Of a stretch of 64,000 nucleotides of DNA, positions 10,650-21,927 are shown one piece after another; position 1 is the stretch's first letter, and every line of letters begins with the position of its first letter. This DNA is from Vicia villosa (Eukaryota; Streptophyta; Magnoliopsida; Fabales; Fabaceae), in NCBI RefSeq assembly GCF_029867415.1, contig NW_026705330.1, positions 124,001 to 188,000 on the forward strand, read 5' to 3'. A program made the translations under genes and the position numbers. The notes beneath the pieces are model-generated. The model was not told the origin of the DNA and did no database searches. It saw only the letters and a program-made list of their open reading frames with translations.

Positions 10650-12872
10650 CTAGCCTAGCTTAGAAGCTAAGAGGTCCAGAAGGGTTTTAATCTCAGTAGT
10701 GCTTTCTATTTGCGTCTTCATAAAAGATCTGAACTCATTGTGAGTATCCTCATGCTTGTCCAGACGAGAAGCTAGATCAGCTTGATTCTGTTGAAGAGCC
10801 TTCATGGTATCTATCAAAACAGAAGGTCCAGCAGAAGAAACTTCAAAGCTATTATCCAAGACAGTAGGATTCACAACAGCAGCATCGACCATGAGAACAT
10901 CAGCTTGGTTTTCCTAAATAGGAGATTGCATAGCAGGATGATTCTCTATAGCTTGTTTCTCAGCATCAGCTTCTGCTTCAGAAGCATCTTCAGCATATAC
11001 AGGAGAAGGGATTGCAGAATATGGATTCTCAAGAGCCAGAAGAATTGCAGCCAAATTCTTAAGAGGTGTAGGAGCAACGGGTTCTGATGGATATTCAACT
11101 TCTAGAAATACCATACTTGGTGCCTTAGCAGAGGGATTCTCCCTTAACCAGTTGAATAAGAGCTGAAACTCTCCAGTCAGAACATGGAGTTGAGGCTTCC
11201 ACACAACCATAGCAACAGGATGCACCTCTTCAAGCTCATCAACAAATTCTTTCCCTTCAAGAGATTTCCAACTCCTTATGGGATGATAGTACCTACCATC
11301 ATCTATCTCCAAAGAGTAACCAGAAGGTCCAGGAGCTACAGCTAAATATATCTTCTGGATATTCAGAAGATCAGTCTGAATATTCTTCTTAAAAATCTTC
11401 AACAACTTGCCAACAGCAACCTGATCCATCTTGGAGTCATAAGCAGCTCTCAGAGTATCTAATCCTGTTCTGACTTTTTGGTTAATCAAGTCATAACAAG
11501 AATCGATAGAGGGTTCAGGAGGTTTGAAAGTGAATTGATAATCAGGATAAAGAAGACTGTAGGGTTTAGATTCTCTTGAGAATAAAGCAGGGGTAGAAGA
11601 AAGGGAACGGTTTCTTTTTGTGGTGTTGGAAGAGGATGGAATAACAGAAGGAGGAGACTTCTTCCGAGGGGCAGAATCTGCATGATAAATATCATGAATG
11701 AGCCTAGCCATCTGTTCTTTGGTTTTGGCAACTTTGAGAGACTCTGTAGGTTTCTTTTGTTTCTTTGCTTTCTTAGCCTCAGTTCCTTCTTCTGTGACCT
11801 TTCTCTTTAACTTCTTCTCTTTCTTCTTCTTTTCCTTCTTTCTTAACTCATCCAGAGATGGAAGACTTCTTCCAAGTATCCAAGAAGGATCAACAAAAGT
11901 TTGAGCTTTGACACAAGACTTCAGATAGCGTTTAACAGATTTGTCTAGCTCTTCTTTGAACATGTGAGAGAAACTCACTATAGGAGTTCTCCTTGTCAGA
12001 ATATCTGGAAATCCTATTGGAGGAGTGGTCACCTTTTCAATCAGCTCCACCCTTTTTAGAAATTGAGCAGTCACAATACTTCCACAAGAAGCAATCAAGT
12101 TTTGAGGCGAGCCAGTTGCTTTCAGAATATCAAACAAGCCACTCTCAGTCAGAATATCTGAGATCATTCTTCCAAAAGAAATAGTATTCTTCTTGAGTTT
12201 AGGATTCTTCTGACGTTCTTCATCTCTTGATTCTTCAATATGTGTCTTCAGATGTTGAAAGAGAATATGTGGTAAATTGATTCTCATACCTTTTTCGATG
12301 CAGAATAATACATACTTCTGATCCTGATTGACATAGGTAGCAGAATTTGATAGTTTTCTATGATAGATAGTTCCCAGAATGATTTCAGCCCATACTCTAT
12401 AGGAAGAATTCAAATCAGTGGTGTAGGGAGAAGCAACACCAGAAGAAAATAACTCTCGATCAATTTTATCCCAATCAGTTCTGCCATGAAGAGCACCAGT
12501 GATTCCATCTAATCCATTAAGACCATACAGTTTTCTTATCAACTTCTCATTCACAACAACTTCATGCCCTAGCACAAAGGAGATGATGGCAGTTGAAGTA
12601 ACCTTAGCATGTGTCCAGAATTCCTTAACCAAAAAAGGATAAACTGGTCCAATCAACCTTTCAAAGAAGTTTGACCAACCTTGTACCAGTATTGTAGTTT
12701 TGGTTTTGAAATCATGAGCCATAAGACTTTCAAAATCTACCATTGTTTCACAAAGAACTTCCAGTTCATCATAAGCAATCGATCAAGACTTTAACGGAAG
12801 ATTTGCAGGTTTCCTTTGATGAACATGATGTGACGATGATGCCTTGCATTGAACATTCGAAGATGAAGCCAT
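10650..12872 (-). pseudogene. E2 env-like (third) gene of SIRE-type element
   Basis: A single frame of 741 codons from an ATG complementary to 12870-12872 to TAG at 10650-10652, broken by TGA at 12783-12785 (codon 30) and TAG at 10914-10916. Without those two stops it is intact, so it decayed recently. The N-terminal half has a conserved globular look, with phrases like PVYPFLVKEFWTHAKV and FVLGHEVVVNEKLIRKLYG resembling the 'putative plant transposon protein' domain of legume copia elements. The middle is very Lys/Glu-rich (around 11790-11850), coiled-coil or nuclear-localisation-like. The C-terminus has another heptad-like stretch, DLASRLDKHEDTHNEF. I see no signal peptide or clear transmembrane helix, so 'envelope' is a positional name and the function is unknown. 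The last part recurs in E3 at 57186-57582. Confidence 0.8.
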
Positions 12873-13369
12873 GGATACTTTACTGAGATTAGGGTTTAGA
12901 CAAGGGTTTATGCAATACGAGAGAGATGATGAACAAACAATGTAATGAAATAGTAACAAAGAATGGGAAGAGACGAAACGATAAAGAAATGCATTTATAT
13001 AGGCACGGATGTGAAATGATACGCAATATGACTCTGAATGAAAGAGATTACAGAGATTGAATCAATTTGCATTTAATGATGAGAGACGTTAGGGTAAAAC
13101 GTGATATTTGAAATGATTTACACAGTTACCTAGGGTGGCGTCTCATCAACTGCACGCATGCTTGTCCCTTTAGAGTGAACACGTGTTCATCTTCTAGAAT
13201 AGCTGGTGACAGCTGTTTTGCTTTAAAAGAGATTCTGAATCAACTTAGGAATATGAAACGTTAGCAATAACAGAATCAGAATATCTAACTAATCAACAAT
13301 CAGAACTTCTTATAAAAGAAATAAAAGAACATTTCAAATCTAGTCCATATATCAGAACTTCTCATCCTC
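12873..13369 (-). other. E2 pol to env-like spacer
   Basis: Untranslated spacer between the pol stop and the env-like start. It shares with E3 and E4 the palindrome GAACACGTGTTC (13180-13200 here) and a CCTAGGTAACTGTG-like word, so it is conserved within the family. A separate promoter or splice acceptor for the env-like gene could lie here; none is proven. Confidence 0.5.
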
Positions 13370-16300
13370 TCATTCTAGGCATAAATCCATACTGATATTC
13401 TTCATAATGAACTTAAACCTATCTTCAGCAAGGGGTTTTGTAAAGATATCAGCCCCTTGATGGTCTGTATCAACAAATTTTAAAGAAAGAACACCCTTCT
13501 AAACATAGTCCCTAATGAAATGATGTTTGATCTCAATATGTTTAGATTTGGAATCTAAGATTGGATTCTTAGATAAACATATAGCAGAAGTATTATCACA
13601 AAAGATAGGAATGTTACTCTCATATATCTGATAATCTTCTAGCTGACTCTTCATCCAGAGCATCTGTGTACTACATCCAGCAGCAGCAACATATTCTGCT
13701 TCTGTTGTAAAGAGGGCAATTGTAGCTTGCTTCTTGCTGTGCTAGGAGATCAGGTGACTTCCAAGAAATTGACAACTTCCAGAAGTACTCTTCCTTTCAA
13801 CTCTATCTCCAGCGTAATCAGCATCACAATATCCTACTAAGTTGTAATCTTCAGATCTTCTGTAGACTAAACCAACATTAGTAGTACCTTTCAGTTACCT
13901 CGGAATTCTCTTAACATCTATTAAGTGAGATTCTCTATGATCTGATTGGAATCTTACACACAGACAAACACTGAATAAAATATCAGGTCTAGAAGCAATA
14001 AGATATAGAAGAGAGCCAATCATACCTCTGTAGAGCTTCTGATCTACCTTCTTACTTACCTCGTCCTTACCTAGGACACACGTTGGATGCATAGGATTTT
14101 TCGCTTCCTTGCTTTCTGAAAGATTAAACATCTTCAAAAGTTCTTTCACGTACTTGGTTTAATGAACATAGGTTCCATCAGAAGTTTGATTTATCTGGAT
14201 CCCAAGAAAGTACTTGAGTTCTCCCATCATGCTCATTTCAAACTCAGCCTACATAGATTGAGCAAACTCCTTTCCAAGTGTAGCAATAGATGTTCCAAAG
14301 ATAATGTCATCAACATAAATTTGACAAATTAAAATATCCTTTTTAAAGGTTTTACAGAAGAGAGTAGTATCCACTTGTCCTCTAGTGAAACCATTATCCA
14401 GAAGGAAAGAACTTAGTCTTTCATACCAAGCTCTAGGAGCTTGCTTCAGTCCATATAATGATTTCTTTAATTTAAAAACATGTTCTGGAGACTTAGAGTC
14501 TTCAAAACCAGGAGGTTTCTGAACATATACTTCCTCATCTATATAACCATTTAAGAAGGCACTCTTAACATCCATATGATATAGAGTGATGTTGTTCTGA
14601 GTGGCAAAAGAAATTAATAAGCGAATAGATTCTAACCTGGCCACTAGTGCAAAGGTTTCTATATAGTCTATGCCTTCTTGCTGACTATAGCCCTGAGCAA
14701 CCAGTCTGGCTTTGTTTCTTACAACTTCTCCTTTTTCGCTTAGCTTGTTTCTGAAGACCCATTTAGTTCCAATGATGTTGAATCCTTTTGGTCTTGGAAC
14801 AAGATCCCATACGTCATTCCTTGTGAACTGATTTAGCTCTTCTTGCATGGCAATTATCCAATCAGCATCCTCCAGAGCTTGATCAACAGAAGTTGGCTCA
14901 ATAAGAGATACTAGATCAAATTGACATTCTGCAGTGTTCTTGAGGAATGATCTCGTTCTGATAGGATCTTCTTTCTTCCCAATGATAACATCTTCTGAGT
15001 GAGCAGAGTTGAGTGTGGAAGATCTTCTGACAGTTTGCTCTTCAGAAATTCTGAGATTGTCCAATGAAGCAGCAACTTGATCTTCTGACTCCTTGCTTCT
15101 GGGTTCTTCAGCTTCTGAGTTAGAGATTTCAATATCTGCAAAATTCTCAAACTGCTTTGGCTTTTCAAGAACAAGCTTATCATCAAATCTGATGTTGATT
15201 GATTCTTCAACAATCAATGTTTCAGTAATGTATACTCTGTAGCCTTTAGAGCGTTCAGAATATCCAAGAAGGAAACACTTATGTGCCTTAGAATCAAACT
15301 TACTCAAATGATCTTTAGTGTTCAGAATATAACATATACATCCAAATGGGTGGAAATAAGAAATATTGGGCTTTTTGTTCTTCCACAATTCATAAGGAGT
15401 CTTATTTAGAATAGGTCTTATGGAGATTCTATTCTGAATATAACACGTTGTATTTATTGATCATGGTTATGGCCATTTCTTGTAGAGTCCTATTCTTTCG
15501 CTCTACAACTCCATTTTGCTGTGGAGTTCTAGGGCAAGAGAAATCATGGGCAATACCATTTTCTTTGAAATAAAATCCAAAGAATCTGTTCTCAAATTCA
15601 CCACCATGATCACTTCTGACCTTTATGATTTTACACTCTTTCTCAGATTGAATCTGAGTGCAGAAGTCAAAGAACATAGAATGAGACTCATCCTTGTGTT
15701 TCAAGAACTTTACCCATGTCCATAGGCTATAATCATCTACGATGACTAATCCATATTTCTTCCCTCTGACAGATGTTGTTTTGACTGGTCCAAACAGATC
15801 AATGTGCAGAAGTTCTAGCGGCCTAGAGGAAGAAACAACATTCTTAGATTTGAATGCGGGTTTGGAAAACTTCCCTTTTTGACATGCTTCGCAAAGAGCA
15901 TCTGATTTATATTTCAGATTAGGGAGTCCTCTGACCAGATTTAGTTTGTTAATCTGAGAAATCTTTCTCAAACTAGCATGGCCTAATCTTCTGTTCCAGA
16001 CCCATTTCTCTTCGCTAACAGACATAAGACAAGTTACCTTCTGATTTTTAAGATCTTGAAGATTAATCTTGTAAATGTTGTTCTTTCTTTTGCCTGTAAA
16101 TAGGATTGAGCCATCCTTCTGACTTAAAGCTTTGCAAGACTTTTGATTAAAGATTATGTCATAACCATTGTCACTTAATTGAATTATGGACAATAAGTTA
16201 TGATCTAATCCATCTACAAGAAGTACATTAGTTATGGAAGGAGAGTTACCAATACTTATGGTTCCAGAGTCAATTATCTTGCCCTTCTGATTCCCTCCAA

Positions 16301-16430
16301 ACTTGACTTCCCCAACGGACTTAAGCACCAGGACTCTAGACCTTTTTCCCGTCATGTGCCGCGAGCACCCAGAGTCCAGGTACCATGACATGTTTTGCTT
16401 TTTCTTCTTAGCTGCCAAGATTATCTGCAA
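13370..16430 (-). pseudogene. pol: E2 pol (protease, integrase, RT, RNase H), broken
   Basis: Order on the minus strand: aspartic protease with DSGCSRHMTG near 16370; GAG-pre-integrase with HHCC finger (RRLGHASLRK ... CEACQKGK); integrase core with LHIDLFGPV, RSDHGGEFEN and GVVERKN; copia RT with YVDD at 14306-14317; RNase H with CDADYAGD, TTEAEY and CDNTSAICLS; stop at 13370-13372. Breaks: a 6-bp in-frame loss just after the protease motif; a 38-bp deletion with CAA at both ends after the integrase Glu (near 15455); CAG to TAG in RT at 14249-14251; a stop near 14159 and further stops in RNase H. Pol cuts the polyprotein, copies the RNA and integrates the DNA. It is in the +1 frame relative to gag, as in E3. 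Confidence 0.93.
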
Positions 16431-16512
16431 CAGAAATTATCTTCTCCTTAGGTACCCACATTTTCTTGGGTCCTTTCTTGTTAGTTTTCCTCAAGTTCTG
16501 ATTGAACTTGGG

Positions 16513-19500
16513 TTAAGCATGATAAACAATAGGAGGAACAGCATGGTATTCCTTAGTTTGAGCAACATGATATTTTCTATTTTGTGTTACATACTTCTTA
16601 GTGTGTGTAATGTGAAAACTTTTAGCATGTGATGTGAGCCTAATATCATGGGAGTGTCCATACTTGAACTGATCATACAATGGCTTGTATGTGATTTTCA
16701 TATCATCTACAGGTTCAAGTTTGTATGGGGTTTCACCCTCATAACCAATGCCAACTCTCTTGTTTCCACTAACAGCATATATCATAGAGGCAAGTTGACT
16801 TCTTCCAATACCTCTAGATAAGAACTTCCTGAAACTCAAGCCATATTCTTTAAGAATATTGTTCAGGCTTGGAATAGATTTTTCTGAACCAGAAGATGAC
16901 TCAGCATCTTTGGATAGTTTTAAAACTTTTTCTTTGAGTTCAGAATTTTCTAATTCAAGCTTCTTAGTTTCATATGCAAAGAGCTTTCTCAGAATTTTGT
17001 ATTTGATACTAAGCTTAGCCTTGATTTCCAGAATTTCAGCTAAACTGGAAGCTAGCTCATCTCTAGATAGTTCACAAAATACCTCTTCAGAGTCAGAGTC
17101 TGATTCTAATGTAGATTCTGATTCAGCATCCACAGTAGCCATCAGCGCTATGTTGGCTTGCTCGTCTTCAGAGTCTGATTCTGATTCTGATGAATCTGAA
17201 TCATCCCAAGTTGCAATAAGGCCTTTCTTCTTTTGAAACTTCTTCTTGGGTTTCTCCCTCTGAAGCTTTGGACACTCACTTTTGTAATGTCCTGGCTCCT
17301 TGCACTCAAAGCATGTGGCCTTCTTTTTGCCAGATCTTCTGATTCCAGAAGATTCTCCTCTTTCAGGCTTTTTAGAACTTCTGAAGTTCTTGAACTTCCT
17401 TTGTTTACTCTTCCAGAGTTGGTTTATTGATCGGCCACCAATTTCACCTTGTTCATGTGTTCAAATCAATGGAAAAGCACTTCATTCGGTGGTATTTTAA
17501 TTTGTTTCAGTCTAGTTCTTGTTAGTTTTGTTTATTTTCGTATTTGAATTTTGTGTGTTATCTTTTCTAGTTTTTGTTGTTTTTCCATTGCTTTTGATCC
17601 TGTGTTGGTAGTGTTTTAAGTTATGCAGATACAGGGCACGATTCGAGACAAGAAGAAGTGAGTTTTGGCGAGACAGAGCTGTGACACGGCCACCCGTGTC
17701 ATGTGACACGGCCGTGTCACACTTGCTGAAGAGAAATATTTAAAATTGTGAAAACCAAGAAGTCAGAGATCTGACACGGCCACCCGTGTCATGTGACACG
17801 GCCGTGTCAGCCTTGCGCGCAGAAAAATCTAATTTTCAAATCTTTAAACCAGTCACTTGAGGAAGGGCATTGTGGACTTTTCAGAAGGAAACATTTGCTG
17901 AGAGCATATTTAGTCACTGTTTGGAGAGGAGAAAATCACTTTTTGATTGCGAGAGAACGATAGAACAAGGATTGGGAGCGCTAGGGTTTGAAGCGAAGAA
18001 ATCTTCAAGAGCATCTGCGATTGAAGATCAATTCACACTTATCTTATTGTAATGTCTTCATCCTTAATTTTTGTTATCTTGACAATTGCCATGAGTAGCT
18101 AAACTATTACTTGTTAGGGTGATGTCCCTGGATCATGTGATGTAACGAATTACCTTTACCGTTTGTTTTCAGATTATCTTTATGAAATTCAGTTTATGAT
18201 TAAAAGTTCTTATTGCTTCATTATATTGGAAATTATTTTGTTGATTCACGATTGGGATTTGGTCTGACAAACTGACTCAATGCTTTTTAATCATAACATT
18301 ATCACTGATAATCACTTAGGAATAAGGGTTTGATGAATAGCGATCATATTATCCGGGCTATGTCTTATAGAATCTTGGTATAAAATTATCGTGATCAGGA
18401 ATGAAAAGATGGTTTTAATCTCAAGAAGTTTTTCACTAAGGAATTAAGAAAAATCAATGTTCGGCATTGGTAGTTGAGAATTTCTTCAGTTAATCTGTTA
18501 ATTGGTAATTATTTCGTTATAGAGCGATTCACACATCTATCCTAACTGGTCTTCGCATATTTTCATTAGTCAAACTATTTCATTCTTTCGTTTTACATAA
18601 GCTGTTATTTAAATTAAAAATCAAATTCAAACACCCGGATGACTTTTTATTCAATTGCACTGTTGTGAAACATATAATTCCTACGCAGTCCGCGAGTTCG
18701 ATACTTGGGAAATTAACTCCTTCATTACTACATCGGTAAAAATAGTACACTTGCTATTTTACCGATCATTTACCCTTCTGGAGATCATGGACAGTTCATC
18801 TTCTTCTTCTTCTGATTCTGACTCTTCAGAATCTTCTTCTTCCGCCTGAAAAGCGTTAGTGCATTTTTTATTCAAAGATTTTAAAGCAATAGACTTACCT
18901 TTCTTTAGAGGTTCATTAGCATCCAGCTCTATTTCATGACTCCTCAAGGCGCTGATCAGCTCTTCCAAAGATACTTCATTCAGATTCTTTGTAATCTTGA
19001 ATGCAGTCACCATTGGGCCCCATCTTCTGGCCAAGCTTCTGATGATCTTCTTGACGTGATCAGCATTTGTATATCCCTTGTCAAGTACTCTTAATCCAGC
19101 AGTTAGAGTTTGAAATCTTGAGAACATTGTTTCAATGTTTTCATCATCCTCCATCTTGAAGGCTTCATACTTCTGGATTAATGCAAGAGCTTTTGTCTCC
19201 TTGACTTGGGCATTGCCTTCGTGAGTCATCTTCAAGGATTCAAAGATGTCATGGGCAGTTTCTCTGTTTGATATCTTCTCATATTCAGTATGAGAAATAG
19301 CATTCAGCAGAATAGTCCTTGACTTGTGATGATTTTTGAATTGTTTCTTTTGATCATCACTCATCTCTTGTCTTGACAACTTTACTCCACTAGCATTTAC
19401 CGGATGTTTGTAACCATCCACAAGTAAGTCCCATAAATCACCATCTAGACCAAGAAAGTAACTTTCCAATCTATCTTTCTAGTATTCAAAGTTTTCACCA

Positions 19501-19595
19501 TCAAATACTAGTGGTCTAGAATATCCATTTCCATTGTTGTGTTGATCATTTGAAGTTGAAGCAGATGTAGAAGTGGATGTAACAATATCAACCAT
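16513..19595 (-). pseudogene. gag: E2 gag, split by a solo LTR
   Basis: Starts at the ATG complementary to 19593-19595. The N-terminal copia Gag domain extends to about 18790; an acidic Glu/Ser stretch follows. The frame is then cut at 18769 by a 1341-bp solo LTR and resumes at 17427. The CCHC zinc knuckle (CFECKEPGHYKSEC) is at 17272-17313, followed by a second acidic stretch and a coiled-coil-like segment. TGG to TAG at 19479-19481 truncates it after 38 codons, and AAA to TAA at 16513-16515 gives another stop. In sister copies the gag frame runs on past the protease start in a different frame. Confidence 0.9.
17428..18768 (+). repeat. Ty3/gypsy (probably Athila-like) solo LTR in E2 gag
   Basis: A 1341-bp insertion with ends TGATCGG...CCGATCA, flanked by TTTAT (17423-17427) and TTTAC (18769-18773), a 5-bp duplication with one change. 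No PBS, polypurine tract or coding sequence is present, so it is a solo LTR left by recombination. The end ACTTGCTATTTTACCGATCA and the ACATCGGTAAAAATAG block just before it resemble Athila/Tat LTR 3' ends in legumes, which suggests plus orientation. It carries two copies of a GACACGGCCGTGTC palindrome block (17681-17720 and 17772-17809). Confidence 0.85.
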
Positions 19596-19662
19596 ATTGA
19601 CTTTGTGTTTTTCTCCCTGAATCTTTTTCTAACACGGTTAAGTGCTTGCACCTAGAAGCGGC

Positions 19663-19676
19663 GCTCTGATGCCAAT
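19663..19676 (-). other. E2 primer binding site
   Basis: ATTGGCATCAGAGC on the minus strand, abutting the 5' LTR remnant; initiator tRNA-Met class. Confidence 0.85.
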
Positions 19677-19818
19677 TGAAGGATAGAAAAACACTTAGAA
19701 ATGGGGGGTTGAAATGGAAAATGCCAAGGATTAGAGTACCACATTATCTTATACAAAATTCATATATATTGTTATCATCAAAACAAGAATATTGATCAGA
19801 ACAAATCTTGTTCTAACA
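19677..19818 (-). repeat. E2 5' LTR, reduced to 142 bp
   Basis: Only the first ~105 bp of U3 and the last ~35 bp of U5 remain. The missing 979 bp correspond exactly to the interval between two TGAA words in the 3' LTR (8607-8610 and 9586-9589), which are fused into one at 19710-19713. The TATA region and transcription start are gone. The outer end and TSD are intact, so the loss followed integration. Confidence 0.93.
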
Positions 19819-19823
19819 AAGTT

Positions 19824-19977
19824 AGTGTATTCAATTATGTTTTTCTGTCTTCTGGTATGCAAAATTTCAGAAATAGCCATCTAACATGATTCCCGATATG
19901 CATCTCCGAAATAATTTGTATTTCAATAAACGTTTAGTGCGATCGGAGATGTATCTCTGAAATTTGGAGACATTTTA
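19824..19977. other. Right flank of E2, MULE-related sequence
   Basis: Continuation of the sequence split by E2. It contains GGAGATGTATCTCTGAAA (about 19954-19971) and TGCATCTCCGAAATAA, related in inverted sense to words near 6645 and 8000. These could be the decayed terminus of the MULE whose transposase is at 6800-7860. No gene. Confidence 0.35.
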
Positions 19978-20260
19978 CTCTCTCTCTCCTAAAATAAGTG
20001 TTATACTTGACACTTTCACATGAATTTAAAAAATGTGATAAATGAAAGAGAATAACAATTTTACCAAATTATCCTTGGTGGTTATTGGTGTATTTAAATT
20101 ATCATTATTGTAAAATAAGAGAAATAATAAATTAAAAATATTAATTAGATTATACAATTGAAAGATGAAAATTAAAATTGCATTGAAAACTAAAAGTAAC
20201 ATTTATTTTAAAACAATTTTCTTTTCAAATACAACACTTAATTTAGGACAGAAGAAATAG
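19978..20260. mobile_element. Stowaway-type MITE (Tc1/mariner)
   Basis: A 283-bp element with long imperfect inverted ends: left CTCTCTCTCCTAAAATAAGT, right (reversed) CTATTTCTTCTGTCCTAAAT. It is flanked by TA on both sides (19976-19977 and 20261-20262). TA duplication and this terminal sequence are the Stowaway signature. AT-rich interior, no coding sequence. Confidence 0.85.
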
Positions 20261-20439
20261 TATTTTTACCTGATGCACTAAAAGTCATAAGTTGCATTAA
20301 GAAATTCGTTGCTTAAGGCTTTCAATGTTCTAGATAGGAGCTTTCGTGACCTTTCAAATATTTTTGTTATTCATGTTAAAAGCAATGCCGATATAATTGT
20401 TCAATTTTTTTAGCTAACTTTGTTTTACTTCCTTCATAT

Positions 20440-20642
20440 ACTTGCTAAAATGAGGATGGCTTCTTTGTAATGTTTCTTTTAATGTTCTAAATGATTTGAT
20501 TGCTTGATAAAATTATATTCTTCCATAGAAGAAAAAAATACTTGGTAAAATGAGGATTGCCCTCTTTGCAATGTTTCTTTTGATGTACTACTTGATTTGA
20601 TTGCTTGATAAAATTATGTTTTTATAAATGAAAAGAAAAAAT
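20440..20642. repeat. Two-copy ~100-bp tandem duplication
   Basis: The copies begin ACTTGCTAAAATGAGG (20440) and ACTTGGTAAAATGAGG (20540). They share the GATTTGATTGCTTGATAAAA core and differ by about 15 changes. A 27-bp word TAAGCACCAYCTATAAAAAA follows twice (20646-20697). No gene. Confidence 0.8.
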
Positions 20643-20705
20643 ACTTAAGCACCATCTATAAAAAAATATTTAAGCACCACCTATAAAAAAAAATACTCTG
20701 ATATT

Positions 20706-20910
20706 CAGGGCCGGCCTTGTACATGTGCAGGAAGTGCTACAGCACAGATCCTCAAAATTTAGGAGCCCTAAATTTTTTAAAAAATCAAATTTTTTTCATA
20801 AATATTAATCAAAATAAATAAAATGTTATAATTAAAAATTCAATAAATAAAAAATTACTATAATAAAAACTCAATACATACAAAAACTAGACAGATCAAA
20901 ACTCAAAATA

Positions 20911-20950
<40 letters not shown>

Positions 20951-21261
20951 TTTGCTATTTGCACCAGTGTCGACCCACCACAGGTGGGCCACTAATCCGG
21001 CTCGTGCGGAGAGACATGCGCACTGGCCAAGCAAGATTGTTCCGCCTGGGAATCGAACTCGGTATTCCCCGAGTACGTCCTTGGACGGGGCTCCTTGCCA
21101 ATGGAGCTCAACCGCTTGGTTAAAACTCAAAATATATTATTGATTAATACTAAATGTAATTTTTATGTACCTTTTTAAATTAGTATAATTATGTTAATAT
21201 TTTAAATTTAGGCTCATTTTTAAAATTAGAACGGAACTCTGAGTTGATTGGGCCGGCCCTG
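20706..21261. mobile_element. hAT-type non-autonomous element (host of a SINE)
   Basis: The ends are inverted: CAGGGCCGGCC at 20706 and GGCCGGCCCTG at 21261. The flanking 8-bp duplication is CTGATATT / CTGATACC (6 of 8 identical). CAGGG-type ends with 8-bp duplications are hAT hallmarks. Apart from the SINE the interior is AT-rich with no transposase. Confidence 0.85.
20914..21121 (-). mobile_element. tRNA-derived SINE inside the hAT element
   Basis: Read on the minus strand: a tRNA-like head starting near 21119 (AACCAAGCGGTTGAGCTCC, with B box GAGTTCGATTCCC near 21051-21063), a GC-rich body, then a run of ~21 A and a TA repeat. A perfect 16-bp target duplication AAAACTCAAAATATAT flanks it (20898-20913 and 21122-21137). 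The perfect duplication implies recent insertion. Confidence 0.9.
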
Positions 21262-21927
21262 CTGATACCCTTGATTTTAGTTGGATATTAATACTCTTGT
21301 CCAATTAAGTAATAGTATTCAATACCACATATTTTTTATTTTATTTTAATTTAAAAATTAATAATTTATATCAACTAAAACTCATAGCTACTAAAGAATT
21401 TACCATTCTTTTTTTCAAAAGCCAATCAAATATAACTAAATAATCAATAATATCTTATCATAATCATAAACAAACATGCCTTTATTTAACCAGCTTAATG
21501 AGCAATTTCGATACACACAGTGAGATCCAACAAATCAATACTTTTGAACAAATTAATATCAATCTGACTTTATAAGATTTCTTCATAAATAAGATCAAAT
21601 CAATGGTATGATACCAATAAATACATAGAATCATATAACTAAAGAAACATCTACTAACAAGTAGTTAGAGATCTATAGTATAATTTAATAAAGCTCACAG
21701 AGCCAAAGTTAATATCACAAATAAAGTACCAAAAAGAATTCCATAACATATATATCTTAATCATAAGTATCAAACAATAATAATAATATGAGTAATGCTA
21801 TCTAGTCAATGAAAAAATAACCAGAAACTTTGTCAAAAAAAGTTCTGGCAAAAATAGATCTGACTAAATAGCACTTTTTAAAAGCAAAAATGCTCAAAAT
21901 TACATTAAAAGTAAGTATAAGCTTCAA
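21262..21927. other. Intergenic, 3' side of JAZ gene
   Basis: AT-rich sequence downstream of the JAZ stop codon; it includes the probable 3' UTR next to 21927. I see no further gene or clear repeat. Confidence 0.5.

Larger units (their letters stand above)
8574..19818 (-). mobile_element. E2: complete SIRE/Maximus-type Ty1/copia element (defective)
   Basis: Complete minus-strand element of 11245 bp including one nested solo LTR. The flanking 5-bp duplication is AAGTT (8569-8573 and 19819-19823), identical on both sides. Order on the minus strand: reduced 5' LTR 19818-19677, PBS, gag (interrupted), pol, env-like gene, repetitive 3' leader, polypurine tract, 3' LTR 9694-8574. It lies in old MULE-related sequence. 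All genes carry stops or frameshifts and the promoter part of the 5' LTR is gone, so it cannot be autonomous. Confidence 0.95.

Noticed and set aside
10782..12184. Plus-strand open frames opposite the env-like gene
   Set aside because: They mirror the real minus-strand gene and show no protein family likeness.
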